Positions 36,726 through 48,730 of a stretch of 64,000 nt of DNA are shown piece after piece. Position 1 is the first letter of the stretch, and every line of letters begins with the position of its first letter. The stretch spans positions 1,414,803-1,478,802 of the forward strand of contig FJOG01000014.1 of NCBI GenBank assembly GCA_900073065.1. The letters run 5' to 3'. Below the pieces are notes generated by a model. The model was not told the origin of the DNA. It worked only from the letters and a program-made list of their open reading frames with translations, and did not search any database. The stretch comes from Phialocephala subalpina (Eukaryota; Ascomycota; Leotiomycetes; Helotiales; Mollisiaceae). Both the position numbers and the translations under genes were made by a program.

Positions 36726-37078
36726 GCACTCCCTGAGTTGTTGTTCCTGTGAGCGAGGGACATTGGGGGGAGGGGAAGGGGAGAAGATGAGTGGGTTGGA
36801 TTTGCATAGCGAGGTTTTGGTTTTTTGGGGTTTCGATGTCTTGGATCCGAAGCAGAACCCTCAAGCTGGAGGTGATGCACCTCTCACTTTCCTTGATGCT
36901 GGATTGACGATGCCTGATAAGTTTGGTGTCTCTGGGTTCATGAGCAGAGATACTAATGGGGTTCAATACTGCTAAGCACTCCCTGAGTTGTTGTTCCTGT
37001 GAGCGAGGGACATTGGGGGGAGGGGAAGGGGAGAAGATGAGTGGGTTGGATTTGCATAGCGAGGTTTTGGTTTTTTGG
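36579..37078. repeat. Perfect 250-bp direct tandem duplication
   Basis: Copy 1 is 36579-36828 and copy 2 is 36829-37078; I find no mismatch between them by eye. The duplicated piece holds the 3' end of the secreted-protein gene plus about 100 bp of 3' flank. Both copies start with GG and the base pair GG also follows copy 2, a 2-bp microhomology at the junction. Confidence 0.95.
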
Positions 37079-37201
37079 ATATGTGCTTGGGTATCTGATG
37101 CAAACAAGTGCTTGCTAAAAACGCCGCCACCAAATGTTGTTCATAACCCATAACCAATACGTACTCGCCTGGTCTCATAAATCTCCATATTCCATGTTCA
37201 C

Positions 37202-38968
37202 TCAATCGCCACCAATGCCCAAACCCAAGAACGTCAACGTAGCAATATTCATCGCCGCAATTAGAACCCATATCAACCATCCGATCGCCGTAACTATCCA
37301 CCCATTCGCCATACTAACAACCGGCACATTCCTCTCGCTTCTCTCAACATCAGTTGCAACTGTAATCGAACTCTCCACTGGCATCTCCGTCTCAACCATC
37401 ATATACTTCTTGAAACTCGTATACCATATTAACGGGAAAGTCATGAATATCAACGCTACCGAAAGAACGACATTGCATCCATTCAATGCGACAGCCATTC
37501 CTGATCGTCCCTCGGCGGCAGCGACGATAATCCCTGGGATTATGGCAATTGAACGAGTTAGGAGACGGCGATAGAATGGGCGGATTCGCCAGTTGATGGC
37601 TCCTTCTGCGATCATCTGACCTGCCATCGTTGCGACGATCCCAGCACTGATGCCAGAAAACAGGAGAGCGAGAGCGAACATAGTGCCGGCAGCTTGTGAA
37701 ATGTTGTCCACGAACAGTGCATACATGCCGAAGAGATCCGCATCTTGAGCTGTCTCGGAAAGAGACGAGGCGGCGATGATGAGAATAGCGGAGTTGACGA
37801 ATACAGCGACAATGAATAGCGTGATGCAGAGTTCGGCAATAGAATAGTTGAGGCAAGATTTAATAGCTGAGAGAGAAGGTCGATAGAGCTTGATTCCTTG
37901 GGGGCCGGAGGATGTCATAGCTACTCGGTAGCGGTCGTGCTTGATGTCGAAGTGGCGGAGACGAGCTTGTGCCAATCCAGATCCAAGGTAAAGGGTATGA
38001 GGCATCAATGTACCACCAAGGATGGCACATGCTTCGTAAAGTCTTGAGAGGATTTAGTACACAGGAAGGTAAGGCTTGGATGAAACTTACCCGTCTGACA
38101 CAAAGATATCTCTAGATGGAAGGAAACCATCCATCACATGTCGAGCAGTGGTGTTGGCGATCAGAGACAGCTCTATGCAGAAGCAGATGAACACAGCCAA
38201 CACGAAGCTACTGATGAACAACTCAAACAATCGAAGCCCTCGCAAAGAGCCATCAGGTCTGTAAAAGAACAAGATGAAGAGGGTGTCAACAATGGCAAGA
38301 GCACAGCCTGCAACAAGAGGTATCTTGGGTATCAAAATGTTGATCGCAATGGCTGTTCCAATGACCTGGAGGAATGAGCAAATATCAATGAAGAAAGTGG
38401 AGAATTCTTACCTGCCCAATATCGGTACAAACAATCGCAGCTTCAGCCATAATCCATAGTCCTATATTGAGCCATCGAGGAAGATGAGCACGATTCATCT
38501 GCGCCATATCCATTCCCGTGACACTTCCAAGCTTAACAGAAAGTGACTTTTGGAGATCAGCACGTGGGTTGCATGGGAAAATCAAAGACATACCTGAAGA
38601 AAGACAGCTATTATGTTTGATACCAAGACCATGAACAATAGCTTGTACTTAAACTGTGCCCCCGAAGACACTGAAGTCTGAAAGTTGTCGGGGTCGATGT
38701 AAGCCACACTGATGATCGTCCCAGGTCCCATGAATCTTCCAAACTTCCATATTACCGCTCCTAAGCTTGCGAAGCTTTGTTTGCTGGAGGCATCTCGAAT
38801 TGACCGAATATGGTGTGCAGGCCGTCGCGGTTGCCGCCGGTATTCGACGATATCATCTTGAGGCACTGCCTTCTCATTGTATGTGACTTGTGACTTCTCC
38901 TTGGCATCTTCTGAGAGTGATACTCTAGAATGAATTGCTTCAACAGTATCCATGTTTGTAGATGCCAT
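37202..38968 (-). CDS. NRAMP-family divalent metal transporter (SMF type)
   Basis: Exons 38968-38594, 38546-38412, 38365-38091 and 38042-37202 give 541 residues. NRAMP proteins co-transport Mn2+, Fe2+ and similar ions with protons. Seen here: a hydrophilic N-terminus of about 70 residues; TM1 motif VAYIDPDNFQT (DPDN at 92-95 where DPGN is canonical); KLGSVTG...NRAHLPRWLN; TM3/4 EAAIVCTDIG; TM6 motif MPHTLYLGSG (275-284), where N is usual after MPH in animals and bacteria. The Asp and Asn of TM1 and Met of TM6, which bind metal in this family, are kept. The ATG at 38968 is the first real one. Location (vacuole, endosome or plasma membrane) cannot be told. Confidence 0.94.
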
Positions 38969-40362
38969 CGTGGTAAATGTCCAAGCCAAGTCGGTAGAAT
39001 GCCAAGCAGCAGCACTTGCTGTAGAGGAAGTACAGAGCTTGAGGAGAACCTAAGAATTCATACTAAGAGCTTAACTTTAAGGGTAGCTACGACTAAGCAA
39101 CTCTTAGAGCGAATTCCTGGACTTCAATCACCCTCTCGATTGGAAACGACAATTTTAAGAGGGGCATCAACTTTCGACATGTCTTCCGATGCATTCTTGC
39201 CCCTGCAGTAACAGCTCGTCACACCTGCCGGATCGTCTCTTCCATCTGCAAACGACCCCTGAACGGCAGACTTGAGGCAATCGCAAGGGACCAGCACACC
39301 ACGAGGACGACTCGCCCAATGTGAGCTCCCAAAGCCTTTGGTGGTCACGCCTAGACGCAGCATCAGCCACAACGGCGAGTGAAGACTTCAAGGCGACAAA
39401 AACTGGAACCAAGAAGCTCGAAGTGCAACTTTTAAGGTTGACGGCCACCTCCCACGGGTCTGACGTGGCTAGAATCTCTTCCATTTCGGGGTAGGAGATA
39501 TCGATAGCTCGAAATTGGCTTGGGTAAGCGCCACGCCTTGGCTCTGGAACAGGTTGGTCGAATGCGGCCGGGACGCGATGGTGGTTGGCTCGTTGTGCCA
39601 GCTGAATGGCGTAAAAAGATTGTGCGTTCATGCTCTGTACGAAAGTACGGTACCTTCGTACATTCTTCATCTCAACTGTTCTCCGAATTCTGAATCTGAA
39701 GCACCCGTCACCGTCATCCGATGGCACCTCTCATATGTTTCTCATCGTCTGAATCAACTTCGAAGCATGTTTGCAGTACTCAGAGTCTCATGGGATGTCA
39801 CTGGTCGATGAAAATAGGGTTGTCAAATGGTGGGGTTCGCCGACTCAAACAAGCTTCTCGAGCCCTGCCATAACTTATCGAGAGCGGCCTATCGAAATTC
39901 CCCTGAATGTCGCTGCATCCCTGCCCTCGTGTCCAGAAACGGTGAGTTGGAAGAGGCTCCAGGCCATGGTCTTCTAATTCCCTCCGTCTGATCTCCAGTC
40001 TGAGCATGAATCGATAGACCGTGCAACTGGGAGCGGGGTGAACCTTTCAACCAGGCACTCTAGTCAGCATTTCAACACTCTGTCAGCTCTTGTCAACTCT
40101 CGCAGCTTCCTCTCCTTTCAAATATCCACGATAGGAAGGACATCTCCCTTATACACTCGTTCAAGAGATCAATTCACGCATACACCAGCCTCACCCGGTA
40201 TTCGACGTAATCATCCCGATGTCTCAAAGAAAATAAGCCATTCTGCAGTTCCTTTTTGCAGCACCGGTGCCACCTCCTTTTCGTCGCCGCTCGTGTGACG
40301 CGCTCCTTTTTATATACACCATTGATCCCCCAAATCGAAGCCCCTAGGCAAATTTTTTCAAA
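38969..40362. other. Divergent intergenic region
   Basis: Between the NRAMP and exchanger genes. A 186-codon minus-strand ORF (39167-39727) has no recognisable motif and a Trp/Arg/Ser-rich composition unlike a conserved protein. I leave it uncalled. Confidence 0.45.
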
Positions 40363-41698
40363 ATGGTCGACCTCGATAATGTGTTCTTCAATATCTCAGC
40401 ATTCGTCGCTGGTTTGTTTGTGTTGGAGTTTGGAGCCGACAAATTTATCGACCACACGGCGAAGGTGGCGAGTCGATTGAGGGTGCCACCAACGCTGATA
40501 GCACTACTGACTGCTGGAGCAGAGTGGGAAGAGGTATGTGGGATCTGCCAGCAATCTGCGAGCTGTTGCTGACACTATGTAGTTGGTGGTAGTCGTTGCC
40601 TCGATATCGCAACATCAATCACCACTTGCCCTAGGGAACATCCTTGGAAGCAGCATCTCGAACATATTAGGAGCCTTCTCTCTAGGCCTCATTTTCGCTC
40701 CAGCGAGCATCACGTTCGACAAGTCTGCGAAGATCTATACTAGCGTTTTGCTCGGTCTCACCACATTCTTTACAGCCTTTATCCTCTTCTTCGAGCCCCT
40801 TGGACGAATTGGTGGCGGGCTTTTGGTCCTCACGTTCATTTTGTACTTCATTTCGATAGCATGGGCGATATACAAAGGAATAGTTGAGCCTCCAGAGCCA
40901 GAAAGCGATTCAGACAGCGACTCCGACCCCGACTCCAGCGACGATTCCGAATCCGAGTCCGACACAGAATCATCCATCCCCTTGAAGAAATCCTCACAAC
41001 AGCTCTCGAGAGCCAATTCTCACAGCCGCTCGCACAGCAGCAGCACCACAACTTTAATTCATGACTCTACCTCCCCTCCAACCACCGACACCAAAACCGA
41101 CATCGAAGCCGGCTCTCCCCTCCTCAAAGCACCTACAAACTCCATCCTCCCTACACACCCAGAAAACGACACCCTACCCGACGATATGTTTGATGAAATA
41201 ACCCTCAGCAACGTGCAAACCATGACCGGCGCCAAAAAGGGCCACAGCACACCCTACCACCTCGCACACCTCCTCCTCGGCTTCCTCGCCCTCTCACTAT
41301 CCGGGTACATCCTCTCACACACCGTCTCTTCCCTCGCAACCGCATTCTCGCTCTCCAGCACCATCCTCGGAACGACCCTCCTCTCTCTCGCTACCACCCT
41401 TCCCGAAAAGATGGTCTCGATAATGTCTTCCCGTCGCGGAGAAAACAGCATCATGATAGCCAATACCGCTGGCTCAAATATCTTCCTCGTTACCCTCTGC
41501 GCTGGTGTCTTGTTCCTCAGTGGAGATCTGGCGAGTTTGAAGGGGGCTGTGACTTTGTTTGAAGTGGGTAGTATGTGGGTTAGTAGTTTGATCTTGTTTG
41601 GGATTGTGATGATGGGTGGGAAGAGGTGGATGGGATATGTGTTGTTCGCTGCTTATTTGGCGTTTATTGTTTTGGAGTTTACTGCGGATAGGAGATAG
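40363..41698 (+). CDS. Sodium/calcium exchanger-family membrane protein
   Basis: Exons 40363-40533 and 40583-41698 (intron of 49 nt) give 428 residues. Two Na_Ca_ex repeats flank a hydrophilic loop. Alpha-1 reads GAEWEELVVVVAS, then LALGNILGSSISNI; alpha-2 reads GTTLLSLATTLPEKMVS, then IANTAGSNIFLV. The alpha repeats carry the acidic residues that bind the cation. In alpha-1 the usual Pro of the P-E motif is replaced (WEE). The central loop (about 165-270) is very acidic and Ser-rich (ESDSDSDSDPDSSDDSESES), possibly a Ca-binding or phospho-regulated region. It likely moves Ca2+ or a similar cation against Na+ or H+ across the vacuolar or another membrane; ion and location are inferred. Confidence 0.9.
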
Positions 41699-42710
41699 GA
41701 GGAGATAGGATTGAAAGAACATGCTTGGCATATCGTTTAGCGGGTTTGGTGTTTGGGTTGGGTTTGGGGTTGTATAAATATGGACGACTGTTGGCTTGGA
41801 TGGCCTGGCGTCTTACATAAAGTAGTAGAAGAAATGAAGCAATTCAGATACCATTGATCATTACTATTAGTCCCTACTTTTAATTATGGAAGATGTCTCA
41901 TTACCATCCAGGCAAACGCCCGATGGATACCTCGAGCTCGCCTCACTCGCCTCTGAGAAAGAGAACCGACCAAACAAGCGAAAACATCAAGCAGCTCCTC
42001 CAACCTCCCTTCTTCTGAAGAACAATATAACAGCTCAACTCTTGTCAGGCTAGCCAAGCGGGCATTTACCTCCTTACCATTCTCTCCATTGTATCCCTAA
42101 GACTACTTTCAAGCACCGTCCTTCGAAACTCTTCACTCTCCCCTATTCACCCCCTTAAAACAAGCGAGCAACACCTCTGCCAAACTCCCTTCACGTGAAC
42201 AGCCTTGTGGCCTTCCCAGCGAAAGCCCCTATAAAAACACTAACCGTCTTGCCTGGAACACATATGATATGTCACTGTAGAGTCACCAAGAAGTAGGCTC
42301 GCATCCTCGCTCGCCTGAAAGGTGCTCTATCCTCCTATTGCTTTCGTTGTTATCCTTGTCCGAATCGACCCTCTTGCTCTTGGTGTATTGCTGGGCTAAG
42401 TCAAATTTATTGTCAATTGCGTGTTGTTGTCAAGTACTTTTAAAAATGATAGCGAAGATCGCACTTTGAGCAACGAAACTAGAAGGTCTTGTTGGAAGAC
42501 ATCTGCTCTCGTCTCATGATTTTAGTAGCACGGAAAGAGAAAATTTCGGATCATAAATGTCACAAGGTGTAGTCTCATGTAATCATATTAACTGCTAACC
42601 AAAAGTACATCAAGTCATGCATAATGCAGAATCAACAGCCCCAATTTGTTGTCCCATATTCATCCGAGCCCAACCCAATCATCAATCATATCTACCGTAC
42701 AATCCAATCT
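41699..42710. other. Spacer between convergent genes
   Basis: 3' flanks of the exchanger and aspartic protease genes. CT-rich stretches at 41930-42250; no gene or RNA recognised. Confidence 0.45.
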
Positions 42711-44154
42711 TTAGGAAGGAGGAGCAGAGGTATTCTGAGTCGTCTCAGGTCTGGTGACAGCACCGAAGCGAGTGTTACCCTGATCGAAGATCTGTACATT
42801 TGTTAGCAGGCTGTTTTTTCAAAGGATAGTAATGAGGATGCTTACGGCATAGATTCCCTTCAAGAAAGTGTCACCCAAGATGTCAAAGGTCATGGTACCA
42901 CGAGATTGGATACCGCCATAAACCATACCGTTACCAGCGTCGGCGAATCCTAAATCCTCCTTCTGAACAGCGAACTGATTGTCACCAACAGCGAATGTGA
43001 CGGTTGGCAATTTATCAGCAGTGGTGCTGGATGGGAAAACATAACCTTGCTGGGTGTTGTCGTATGTAGAGCCTGGTATGGCAGCATAGATGGCCTTGCA
43101 GACATCGTCAGAGACCAAAGCAAGAGTGGTTCCAGTGTCAGCGATGGCAGTGTTTCCTGATTGCTGGACGGGTGTGCCGTTAATGACAGCAGATTCAGAG
43201 TTAAACATCCAGAAACCTTGGGAGCTGTCGACTGGGGTCCAGGCAATCTCTTGGCCAGAAGCCTTAACGACGTCCTGGTCGATGTATCCGAAAGTGTAGA
43301 AGCTCACACCCTTGTCGGGCTCGTTGGCGTCACGCCAGCTGCCAAGGTTGGCAGTGAAAAGCTCCGCAGTTTTTGGGATATCTTGTTGAGAAATCATGTT
43401 CTCGACAGGAGTTTGAACTGAAGTTGGTGTAACGGTGTTGATGGTGCCGAAAGCGAGACCCAGAAGTCCGTCACCAGCTCCTTGGATGAACTGGTCTGAC
43501 ATGGTCTTGGCCAACTCAACTGCTTGGTTCTGGATAGCCAGTCCACCAATGCTCACAGTATCTGTTCCAACATCGCCTGAAGCGGAGGAAGAGTCACCGT
43601 ATGAGATCTTCCATGTAGAACCGGATTGCTTCTTGTATGTGGAGGATGATGCAGGGTTGTAGATGGTGTGTCCGGCGCTCTTTCCTTGGGATTGAATAGA
43701 GGAAGATAATTCGGTAGACCAGACCTGTTCAGATTAGCTATTGTTTACTCGCAGAAGTGGAATTGAAGCATACCCAGAGATCCGCAGATCCAGTATCGAA
43801 GTCGAGCATGAGAGTTTGTGCTGGAGTACCGATCTGGACTGGGCAGAGATACTCAGAGTCGTTTTGCTGGTCATCAGCAGTCACCTCGCCAGTGTCTGCT
43901 GCTGCGGTACTGCCAGAAGCAGCTCCAGGCTTCCTCTTGGCCAGGACGCGGTGGGTGGTAGCCTTGCCGCCGAACTTATGGAAGTGGCCGTGTTTGCCAG
44001 ATTGGGTGACCTTTTGCATCTGGAAGTATGGACCAGGCATGGTGGGCTCGAAGCCCCATTTCTGAAGCAAGTAGACATAGGACTTGGGACCGGAGCGCTT
44101 GTACTTCTTGTTGTGAACAAGCTTAACTCTCTGCAAGCCTTGAAGAGAAGACAT
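42711..44154 (-). CDS. Pepsin-family aspartic protease (A1)
   Basis: Exons 44154-43774, 43724-42846 and 42791-42711 give 446 residues. Both catalytic motifs are present: DTGS (Asp120, followed by ADLWVW) and DTGT (Asp323, followed by TLAL). The flap-region [10 protein letters not shown] and the C-terminal [23 protein letters not shown] are typical. The start is set at ATG 44154: an in-frame ATG at 44304 exists, but a TATATAA box (44286-44292) lies between them, so that codon should not be transcribed. The protein then has no signal peptide. Its first 80 residues are basic ([16 protein letters not shown]) like a propeptide and end in KRK near residue 80. Secretion route is therefore unclear. 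Confidence 0.92.
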
Positions 44155-46261
44155 GATGCGTGAAGCCAGGTTGAAGGTAATAATAAGTGTAGGAAGTGTA
44201 GAGTTTGAGGCCGAAGAATACTTTGGATGGATTTCAGGAGGTTGTGGATAAAACGAGAATGGGAGGATAGAGAAGAGGAAGCTAGTTATATATCCTACCT
44301 GCATTAGCTTTAGGAAGGAAGTGCCCGCTTGAGCAGTGCCTGGGAAGATCGAAGCCCTGGTGGAAGTGAAGCAAGAGCCCGCGGTGGTTTCCTCAAACGC
44401 GAGACAGGCGTCATCGGTCCTGCAGCAAGCTGAGGCTTGTATCGATTGGCAGGCATGACCAGCAGCTAGGGCCGGGCGGGTGGTGCCTCTGTGGGACGAA
44501 TCGCTCAGGCCGGCTCTTGATACTTTTTATTGTGCTGAAGGTGGTGGTTGGAGGCGAGCAAGTACCAAAGTAGATCTGGCGCCACCCTGAGACTTGGAGA
44601 GCTGGCAAGCGGGGACGGCTTCGTACCTCCGTTGCTTGTACAGTATCTTGATTGATTCTGTACCTTGTGGCTATGTACCAGAGGTGGATTGTTTCATGGT
44701 CACCCGGCAGGTGAGTGATTGGGAGGTGTGAAATTGCTGGTGTAGAAGACAAAAAGGAAGGTGATGCAACGCATTTGTGAGACACGGTTATCATCCGAGC
44801 TGGACCCTTGCATGCCGGGCTCAGCGATAACAGATAGAGGGGGAGCTTAACGGACACAGATTAAACCTTGACAACAAACTCTAAGAATGCACAGCTGCAC
44901 CAATCCCGGCGGTGGTACCATCTCATGTGCAGCAAGAAGAGCATAGTTTGGGTGAGGACGCGCAATGCCCCTTTCCAAGCAAGACGGTTGCATCCATCGA
45001 GGTTCTCTCGCATCGTACAGTAGTACCTTATCACACGGCGATAAGTCGATGATCCGTTCTGAACTTGTTCTCGTTTCATGCACTTGGACATCGACGTCAT
45101 CTGCAGGAGAAGGGAGAAGTGAGGCAGGCGTCCTTTGGACGGCTGTGGCTGGTCAAGTGCTCGATCAAGCATCAGGCTGTGCCAAATCGAGCCTCTGAGA
45201 TGCCGGGATGATAGGACGATGCCGAAGCAGGAACAAGAAAAGTGTGCATAAACACAGGAACGTGTATCAATCAGAACGCTGTGGAGACATCCCTTCTACT
45301 GTACTGCAGCTTAAAAGTTCAGGCTTTTTCTCCACTACGGAGGCGCCATTGAAACGATCCGTTGGGGCCGAAATAGCGGGGTACTGATTCCTGCTGTAAC
45401 TGGAGGTGCTGAAGCCTGGAAACAAAACATCCTGATTTCTCTCGTTTCTCTGCAACCATCAGCCCCAGAGAGATTCGCCTCTGGGCTGCTGATCTTGTCG
45501 CGAGATCAAGATTCACAATGTTCTCCCCTGCCCAGACTTCTATTTCGGTGTCCAGAATGACGTTCGTTTGATGTGATGTGATGTGCTGCTGGCAAGGCTT
45601 GATTCAGGAACCCCCACGATGTGCATGCTGTGCCATGCCTCCCGTTTGTCGTGCAAGAAAGAAATCTTCCGAGACAGGTGCCGCCGGCACATGGTGGTGT
45701 CTCTAGGGCATGAAAGCCAAGAATATTCTTTTTCGGTCCTGGTGTTTTGTTCTAGCGTTGCGTTTTGGTGTTGTGAGAGGAAGATGTCGAGGTGAAGTTG
45801 TAGTTGCAGCTCGTCTGAAGTCGACAAGTGTCACACTTGAGTAACCTCAGAACGTGCCGCTTGACACATGCAACTTGCGTTCACATTGCACAAGTGTGGA
45901 ACTTTATACATACTGGGCTTGCAACGTCCATGATAGAGCTTCGAGAAGGCAGAGGTACTTTTGGAGGAGCACGAGACTTCCTCGGTGCGCATTTCAGTAC
46001 ACAGCTAGTGTATCTAATGCGCCCCTGACTTTGCACGAGATTCGGTTCGGTATATCGAAAAATAGAAAGCTGAAAGGACTCGGCTCAAAACAATACTTAT
46101 GAAACAACACATGAAAAGAATATAAGAGTGACTGAATGAGAGGAGGCAGCTTGGGCAAGCCGCAACCGTGACGCCCGAGGGGAGCAAATGCGTCTTGACT
46201 CCTAATTGTGACGAGTTTTCTCTCTTGGTATCCTTTCCTCCAATAGTAACAGAAGTCAGTC
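44155..46261. other. Spacer, no gene seen
   Basis: Promoter of the aspartic protease followed by about 2 kb with only short overlapping ORFs on both strands. Nothing recognised. Confidence 0.45.
44286..44292 (-). promoter_or_regulatory. TATA box of the aspartic protease gene
   Basis: TATATAA on the minus strand, 132 nt before the chosen ATG. It decides the start codon of that gene. Confidence 0.6.
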
Positions 46262-47122
46262 TCACCCCAACTTCACCCTCCCCCACTGAAATCCTCTCAC
46301 TCCATTACTAAACCAACACTCCTCCCCATCAACCAACTCACCCTTCCTAACCACTCCCTCAACACAAAGCCCCTTCTCAAGCGCCCACCTCCTCGTCGTC
46401 CCAATCTGCCCACCACACTCCACACCCGGCGTAACCCACCTCCCCTCCCTCCAAAAGAAAACCGTCGTAAAGCTCCCCTCCATAATCTCCCCATCCCTTT
46501 CACTAACAATCAAAACCTCCTTCTTATCCGTCATCTCCTTGATCCCTACTCTTTCTCTCGCTCCATTATACATATCTCGACTCGTTGTCTTGAAGCTCGT
46601 GTATGGTGAAGGAGGTGTGAGGATCGTATCGGGAAGGACGTCCCATGCTTCAGTCCTGGGAGGATCTCCATAGACACTGTCTCCTTCACCGACGCTCAAT
46701 ACTCCACCTGTCAAGGGACTGACTTCCATCTTCTTCTCTCCTTCTCCCTTCGGTGGCGGGATTCTCTTTGGAAACAAGTTCCATTCCGAGGCTGCTGGAG
46801 TAGGGTTGCTTTCAAAAGTAATAACTCCTTCATAATTCAGCAAAGTCTTGATTCTCAACGGCGTAGGAGAATTTGTGTCGAAAGCTTCAGTTAGTTTTGA
46901 TAAAAGGTGAGCGAAACCTTCTGGACCACGGATGGTGTCGGCTGCTTTGGTCCAGCCGAAGTGTTCGGCGGCTTGGAGCATGCGGTCTCGGTGGTAGAGG
47001 AGCATATAGAAAGGTGATCCGGGGTTCGTTTCTCCGTCCCACGATTCGGTGTTGATGGGGAGAGAGGTGAGGAGAGGGTCATAGCGGAGGGAGGAGAACA
47101 GTTGGAACTCTGGAGATGCCAT
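46262..47122 (-). CDS. ABZ2: Aminodeoxychorismate lyase (class-IV aminotransferase fold)
   Basis: Intronless, 286 residues. The enzyme is PLP-dependent and turns 4-amino-4-deoxychorismate into p-aminobenzoate plus pyruvate for folate synthesis. Family features: start FQLFSSLRYDP, RDRMLQAAEHFGW, Lys178 in YTSFKTTSRDMYNGAR as the likely Schiff-base lysine, and EIMEGSFTTVFF (Glu215 onward), the class-IV cofactor-binding block; later IGTTRRWALEKG. The length fits fungal Abz2. A branched-chain aminotransferase is less likely because of the short size and diverged N-terminus. Cytosolic by lack of a targeting peptide. Confidence 0.88.
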   Translation of the reverse strand: MASPEFQLFSSLRYDPLLTSLPINTESWDGETNPGSPFYMLLYHRDRMLQAAEHFGWTKAADTIRGPEGFAHLLSKLTEAFDTNSPTPLRIKTLLNYEGVITFESNPTPAASEWNLFPKRIPPPKGEGEKKMEVSPLTGGVLSVGEGDSVYGDPPRTEAWDVLPDTILTPPSPYTSFKTTSRDMYNGARERVGIKEMTDKKEVLIVSERDGEIMEGSFTTVFFWREGRWVTPGVECGGQIGTTRRWALEKGLCVEGVVRKGELVDGEECWFSNGVRGFQWGRVKLG

Positions 47123-48730
47123 TGAAGAGCATCTGAACGAATGTCAGTGGTGTGGAGAATTGAGGTATCTGCAAGAAGAGCGAAATAGATCAGATGAAAT
47201 ACTTGAACAGGAGAAACTTTTCCCGAGGGCGGAGAGTGAGTCTTGAGTCGAGATTGAAGACAATTATGAAATCTTAGTCCTCAAGACATCATAATTATAT
47301 ACAATTACAACATAAAACGACATGTCCCCTTCTAATTCCGAACAGCTGACAAAATAACGGACTTTGTGGGGACGCTGAACCAATTCCATGTGATCTGTAT
47401 GTCGGATCGCGCTTGAGCTGCGCAGATGAAATGAGGATACATACAAGAACGAAATAAAGTTGACTCTAAAGTATGATATTCCGAGAGTGATGCACGACAG
47501 TACCAAAATAAGACGGAACATTCGAGGTTGTCACTCACCAACGTGAATTTGCAGAAGTTGCTCAGGTCGTTGGTCTGGGTTGCTTCTAGTCTCTGAAATT
47601 GAGCGAGTGATCTTTTGTGTTGGTTTTGTGATGGAGGGTGTGCACGTGCAGATTTGGGAGTTTCTGCTGGGTCAGATGTTCAAGTTGTTGTTGTTGTTGA
47701 TGATGATGTCTCGGGAGAGAAAAGGACATCTCTCGCTTATAGATACGAATACGAGATAATCTAGGATGCAAAAGGACTTGCCGATTATGCAGATTTATGG
47801 CGATTGGGAGTGCGAGCAACCTTGAAAAAGGCAAAGAAGCTACAGTGATGGTGTCAAGCTGGACTTCGGATCTGTCTTTCGTTGGCGTTAAAGTTAGTAG
47901 GCAGAATTTTTGACAATTGGGCGAGGCCAATGTCAATCAGAGCCGATGGCTCAATGAACATTTGTCCAGACATAGTCAAGCGGCGTTTACTTTAGCACCA
48001 TCTAGAAAACACTCATCACGTCACCATCATTGAAATACAGAGACTGTACCTCATTATCCTCTAGCAATTCCTACATGCTTGCAAGTAACCAAAGAAACAT
48101 GCCAACGGAAGCAGCACACCAGGACTACTACAGCAAAAGTGCCGGATAATTGAAGCAATGTGAAACTTATTGAAGGTAACGCAGATGCAAAACTAATAGA
48201 CATCAACAAGAAATCGACACTCATGTCGTTGCTTAAGATGGTAAAATTGTCCTTCTGACTTACTGAAATTATGGATTCTTTCTCGCCAGTAAAGATCCTT
48301 CTAATTGCGCTTCGTGCTCTAATCCAAATATAGTTGAGTCGCGGTCATCTCATCCTCCTTGCATCTTCTTCAAATACATAAGCCTTGACCTGTCATCTTC
48401 CATGCGACTCCACAACCAACCCAGTAGCCCCCAGGCCATTGAAGTATTCCACAAGCAATGCAACCTGAATACAATAGATTGACAACGCCTTGACACAAAT
48501 GAGGTGCAACAGTATGAAGATTGCCACAGGTTCCGTCAACTCCTGAAAAGGAACCTTCACCGTTGTATTCAGCATGTGTCAAGTCTCCAGTGTTTGTGGC
48601 CATTGCCGCATTGTGCACACCTTTTTGTCGCAGTGATGACTGAAGTCCACGAGACCTTGCGCTCGCTATTCCTGTCTAGGTATCTCCTCCAAGTTCCAAA
48701 CAACAATTGAAGGTGAGTTTCAGCTGGGAC
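47123..48730. other. Spacer upstream of ABZ2
   Basis: Contains a GTT/GAT trinucleotide run at about 47684-47708, which on the minus strand is a short poly-His/Gln ORF (47586-47936) that I do not trust as a gene. Rest is AT-rich without recognisable features. Confidence 0.45.

Noticed and set aside
39167..39727. 186-codon minus-strand ORF upstream of the NRAMP gene
   Set aside because: No recognisable domain and low-quality composition; lies in a divergent promoter region.
40905..40985. Ser/Asp repeat as an inserted mobile sequence
   Set aside because: It is in frame within the loop between the two exchanger repeats, where acidic loops are usual.
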